Source: DATMXS01 sp035561355
GTDB lineage: Bacteria > Acidobacteriota > Terriglobia > Bryobacterales > Bryobacteraceae
Direction: 5' to 3'
DNA length: 25,717 nt
Assembly (NCBI GenBank): GCA_035561355.1
Contig: DATMXS010000471.1
Coordinates: 1 to 25,717, forward strand
In this document: positions 23,055 through 25,717 of the stretch, in pieces
How positions within the stretch are numbered: position 1 is the stretch's first letter
Layout: every line of letters begins with the position of its first letter
Program-made: the position numbers and the translations under genes
The notes under the pieces: generated by a model
What the model was told of the DNA's origin: nothing
Databases searched by the model: none
The model's input: only the letters and a program-made list of their open reading frames with translations

Positions 23055-25607
23055 TCACTCCTGTGCCGGCGCGCCGGCTACGGTGATCTGAACCGGTCGC
23101 GATTTGCGACCGTCGAGGGAGACAGTAACCGGCACCGTCCCCGGCTGCACTGCGTCGGACAGCACGACTGAGATGACGTGCATGCCTTGGCGGCCGGCGC
23201 CTTCCGCGGCTGTGATCACGCCCACTACAGAGTGGATCACACCGCCGATCGACAGCGTTACGCGGCTAGTGTCTATCGGCACGGCCGGATCGCCCAGGCC
23301 CGAAACCAGCAGCGTCAGAGCGGTTCCCGCCTGAAGCGCCGGAGCGGCCGAGGCGAGTTGGGCTTCGCCGGCATTCAACGCCTGAATGACGGGCGGCTGC
23401 TCGTCAATGAAGATGATGACCGGCTTGGCGATCTCCGCCTCGGCCCGATACAGGCGGGCGATGGCCGGCCCAGCAGGTATCCGGGGGACCTCAAATCGGA
23501 TGCGGCCGTTTTCAATCGACTGGATGTGGACGGGGACTCGATCAATCGTTAGCACGAGGCCCGATGCAGGTTCGACGTTCAATGCCGGAAGGTCCGTGAT
23601 AGCGCCGGGATAGATGTAGGAATCGCCCGTCTCGGCGTTCACGAGATCGGATCCGAGCGAGACCGGGCGTTCAACTGCTGCCTTCACTTCCAGCGCTGCA
23701 GGAACGGTCAGGAACTGCAGACCTGACGTGACCGTAAGGTTGTGGAAGCCGGCTGGAGCCATCGGACCGACAACAACGTTAGCCCGGACCTGGGTGGGGC
23801 TAACCGTCCACACCCGCCTGACGCGGAAATCGCCTGACCCGAACCCGGCGGTGACGAGGCCCTCGGTGAACGCGGTGTTCACGCCAGTAATTTCGACCAT
23901 CGCTTCAGTACCGGGTAGCAGGGCGCCAGGGGAGATCGAAACCGCCTGCTGGCCGTTGTCGCCGTACGTGTATGCGGGCAGCGTCTGTATGAAGCTGGCA
24001 AGCTGGCCGTCGCCGTTCAAGACCTCTATGCGCGCCTGGTGCGCCGCAGGCGCGGACGGAGGAACAACGGTGAGGCGGTCGCCACTCTCGCTGAGTTCGA
24101 GTACGCGTGCGGGCGCGCCGTCAAACAGGACGCGCGAGTGTTGGGTGAGGCCGGTACCCGTGAGATAGACGACGGGGAGGCCGTTGGCATTCAACCCGTT
24201 CTCTACGGCAGTAATAGACGGGGGCACAGTCTGGACCACGTTCAGGCCTGAAGGCAGCACGTATAGGTCGTCGTTCAGCGAGAACACCAGGTGCCGTGGG
24301 CCCGGAGTGACGAACATGTTGAAGGTAAAGTCGATTTGGACCCAAATCGGATCCAATGCGTAAGGCCGAATACCCCCTTCTGGAACCGACACCGAGCCAC
24401 CCAAAACATCCACTTTCAGACCAGGCGCAGGCGCGCTGGCCACCACCATTCCGTAGCCCCACGCCATCAGGAAGGAGCGGAGAGGGTAGCCAACGTTCAC
24501 ATGCCCGGAAGGAACGGCGATCGACCCCGGATAGCTATACCGGCGCACGCCGTGCAGCGCAAGGCTCTCCTTGGGCGTGACCGCGAAGTTGATCTCCTGC
24601 GTAGTTGCGCCAGCAGCCACCCTTACAGTCGAGGCCTGCTGGACATCGCGCGTGCCGGGATAGAAGACTGTTCCGAAGAAGCCGCCCGCCGGAATGGGGT
24701 TGCCGTCCGGGCCGATCGGCAGGACGATATCGCCAGGACCGAGCTTCTGGTCAAGTGCAGGCGGCAGCGGGTGTACGTAGATGTAGTAATCGGAGGGCAA
24801 GAGCCCGTCAATCTTGAACGTTCCATCAGGCAGCGTCAGGGCGCTTACAGCCTCCCCGGCCGCCGTCAGAGCGACTACGGATGCCATGTGAACGCCGGCA
24901 TCGCTCATGGTCACACGGCCGGAGATTGACCCGAAGCGGCTGTGGAATTCCGGTGATGGATAGAGTGATGAGAGGGCTGCGACGTCATCCGCCGCGATGG
25001 GGCGGGCCACCGTCGTCGCACGTGTCACCGCTACCGACATCAGGCTGGAAGTGAACGTGTGCTGGAGCCCGAGCGCATGGCCGATTTCGTGCGCAATCGT
25101 CATGAAGACCGCGGGATCCCAACTCGGGCGTGTGGAGAAATCGTTGTTCAGGTACACCACCGAGCGGACGATCGGGAGGAATGATCCATCAACCGGGCCA
25201 TCCGTCACTTCAGGACCGCCGATCGCGACTACGCCCGGGGGCACCTCCATCTCCTCGAGGCTCGGGAAGCTGACCTCGATGCGGGGCGTGCCACCCTGCC
25301 GCCCCGGTGTGAAAACACCGCCGAACGAGAGGCGGAGGTCGGACGTGGACACCCCGTTCCAGACCTCACCCGCCCTGCGGACCTGTGACAGGAGCGCCGC
25401 GAGGCTATCGCCTTGGGCCAGCAGGTCCGGGCCCTTCTCGGAGACGTAGAAGTTGACCGTCTTGCCCGGGAGAGCCCTCAGGTCGAACTTTTGGGGCATC
25501 GGCTGGTAAGGGGCAGTCGAAGAACCGTAACGGAGGAAATGATAGTAGGCGCCCGAAGTTGCCGGAAGCGCGGCCAGCACCGCGGCGATCAGGAGTGCTC
25601 GCCTCAT
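23055..25607 (-). CDS. Secreted matrixin-like zinc metalloprotease with IPT-like domains
   Basis: An 850-residue exported protein. A signal peptide (residues 1-20, ending ATSGA) precedes a matrixin-type zincin domain (about 35-215). The zinc site HEIGHALGLQH is at 173-183, with histidines 173, 177 and 183 and catalytic E174. SLMSV a few residues later could be the Met-turn. Next is a carboxypeptidase-regulatory-like beta domain (about 228-300, SISGRVTMSDAG). The remaining half holds several Ig-like/IPT-TIG units, the clearest at about 460-545 (VYLTGTGLTQHSRVLFDGAP). No cell-wall or type IX sorting tail is visible. The ATG overlaps the preceding gene's stop (ATGA). It probably degrades proteins outside the cell or on its surface. 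Confidence 0.88.
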   Translation of the reverse strand: MRRALLIAAVLAALPATSGAYYHFLRYGSSTAPYQPMPQKFDLRALPGKTVNFYVSEKGPDLLAQGDSLAALLSQVRRAGEVWNGVSTSDLRLSFGGVFTPGRQGGTPRIEVSFPSLEEMEVPPGVVAIGGPEVTDGPVDGSFLPIVRSVVYLNNDFSTRPSWDPAVFMTIAHEIGHALGLQHTFTSSLMSVAVTRATTVARPIAADDVAALSSLYPSPEFHSRFGSISGRVTMSDAGVHMASVVALTAAGEAVSALTLPDGTFKIDGLLPSDYYIYVHPLPPALDQKLGPGDIVLPIGPDGNPIPAGGFFGTVFYPGTRDVQQASTVRVAAGATTQEINFAVTPKESLALHGVRRYSYPGSIAVPSGHVNVGYPLRSFLMAWGYGMVVASAPAPGLKVDVLGGSVSVPEGGIRPYALDPIWVQIDFTFNMFVTPGPRHLVFSLNDDLYVLPSGLNVVQTVPPSITAVENGLNANGLPVVYLTGTGLTQHSRVLFDGAPARVLELSESGDRLTVVPPSAPAAHQARIEVLNGDGQLASFIQTLPAYTYGDNGQQAVSISPGALLPGTEAMVEITGVNTAFTEGLVTAGFGSGDFRVRRVWTVSPTQVRANVVVGPMAPAGFHNLTVTSGLQFLTVPAALEVKAAVERPVSLGSDLVNAETGDSYIYPGAITDLPALNVEPASGLVLTIDRVPVHIQSIENGRIRFEVPRIPAGPAIARLYRAEAEIAKPVIIFIDEQPPVIQALNAGEAQLASAAPALQAGTALTLLVSGLGDPAVPIDTSRVTLSIGGVIHSVVGVITAAEGAGRQGMHVISVVLSDAVQPGTVPVTVSLDGRKSRPVQITVAGAPAQE

Positions 25608-25717
25608 CGGGCGGCTCCTGGTCTGCCCATGATCCTCGTGACCCGCTGGCGGAAATCGCCGAGCCGCAGCGTCATCGCAACATCCCGAACCGGCCGGCCC
25701 GCCCGATCCAGCATCAG
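25604..25717 (-). CDS. Unidentified protein, C-terminal fragment
   Basis: The window ends inside this minus-strand gene. The last 37 residues read LMLDRAGRPVRDVAMTLRLG, then FRQRVTRIMGRPGAAR and TGA, which overlaps the metalloprotease ATG (ATGA). The overlap shows it is translated and co-transcribed with that gene. The fragment is too short and too plain to assign to a family. Confidence 0.65.
   Translation of the reverse strand: MMLDRAGRPVRDVAMTLRLGDFRQRVTRIMGRPGAAR

Overview
This is a GC-rich, gene-dense bacterial chromosome segment with short intergenic gaps, many GTG starts and many 1-8 base gene overlaps. The mix of genes points to Acidobacteriota, probably the Solibacter/Bryobacter group. 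The markers are a TPR-fused multiheme cytochrome paired with an FG-GAP/ASPIC-UnbV (CRTAC1-type) protein, a secreted zincin with IPT-like domains, DUF3467, and REP-like hairpins. This placement is an inference from gene content; no rRNA or tRNA gene is visible. Apart from a toxin-antitoxin pair and one repeat cluster, nothing looks recently mobile, and no insertion sequence, phage gene or CRISPR array was found.

Layout. (1) 1-1000: the 3' end of a probable O-methyltransferase, a four-copy heptamer repeat, and a minus-strand higBA toxin-antitoxin pair with operator-like repeats at its start. (2) 1003-8469, plus strand: a tightly packed operon valS-nadC-birA-coaX (tRNA charging, NAD, biotin attachment, CoA), then an unrecognised coiled-coil protein, a DUF3467 protein and a GT-C-type membrane glycosyltransferase. 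(3) 8474-9520, minus strand: an MscS-type channel. (4) 9647-14841, plus strand: four overlapping genes for an ABC ATPase, a double-FtsX permease, a LolA-fold periplasmic protein and an outer-membrane beta-barrel. Together they look like a machine that moves a hydrophobic cargo from the inner to the outer membrane. (5) 14863-17246: a small cytochrome c (minus), threonine synthase (plus) and a HAD phosphatase (plus). (6) 17337-21748: a coupled pair, a membrane-anchored pentaheme cytochrome-TPR fusion followed by a secreted FG-GAP/ASPIC-UnbV protein. (7) 21749-22130: a gene-free stretch with three 55-56 bp tandem repeats, hairpins sharing a TGAA apex, and three octamers. (8) 22131-25717, minus strand: a TIM-barrel sugar isomerase/epimerase, a large secreted zinc metalloprotease, and the end of an unknown gene overlapping it.

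The strongest candidates for follow-up are the four-gene ABC/LolA-like/barrel operon, the cytochrome-TPR plus ASPIC-UnbV pair, the repeat cluster with shared hairpin apices, and a recurring TANNNT hexamer 6-13 nt before the start codon of six first-in-operon genes, most lacking a Shine-Dalgarno sequence, which suggests leaderless transcription. All family assignments come from reading motifs by eye; no database search was run.
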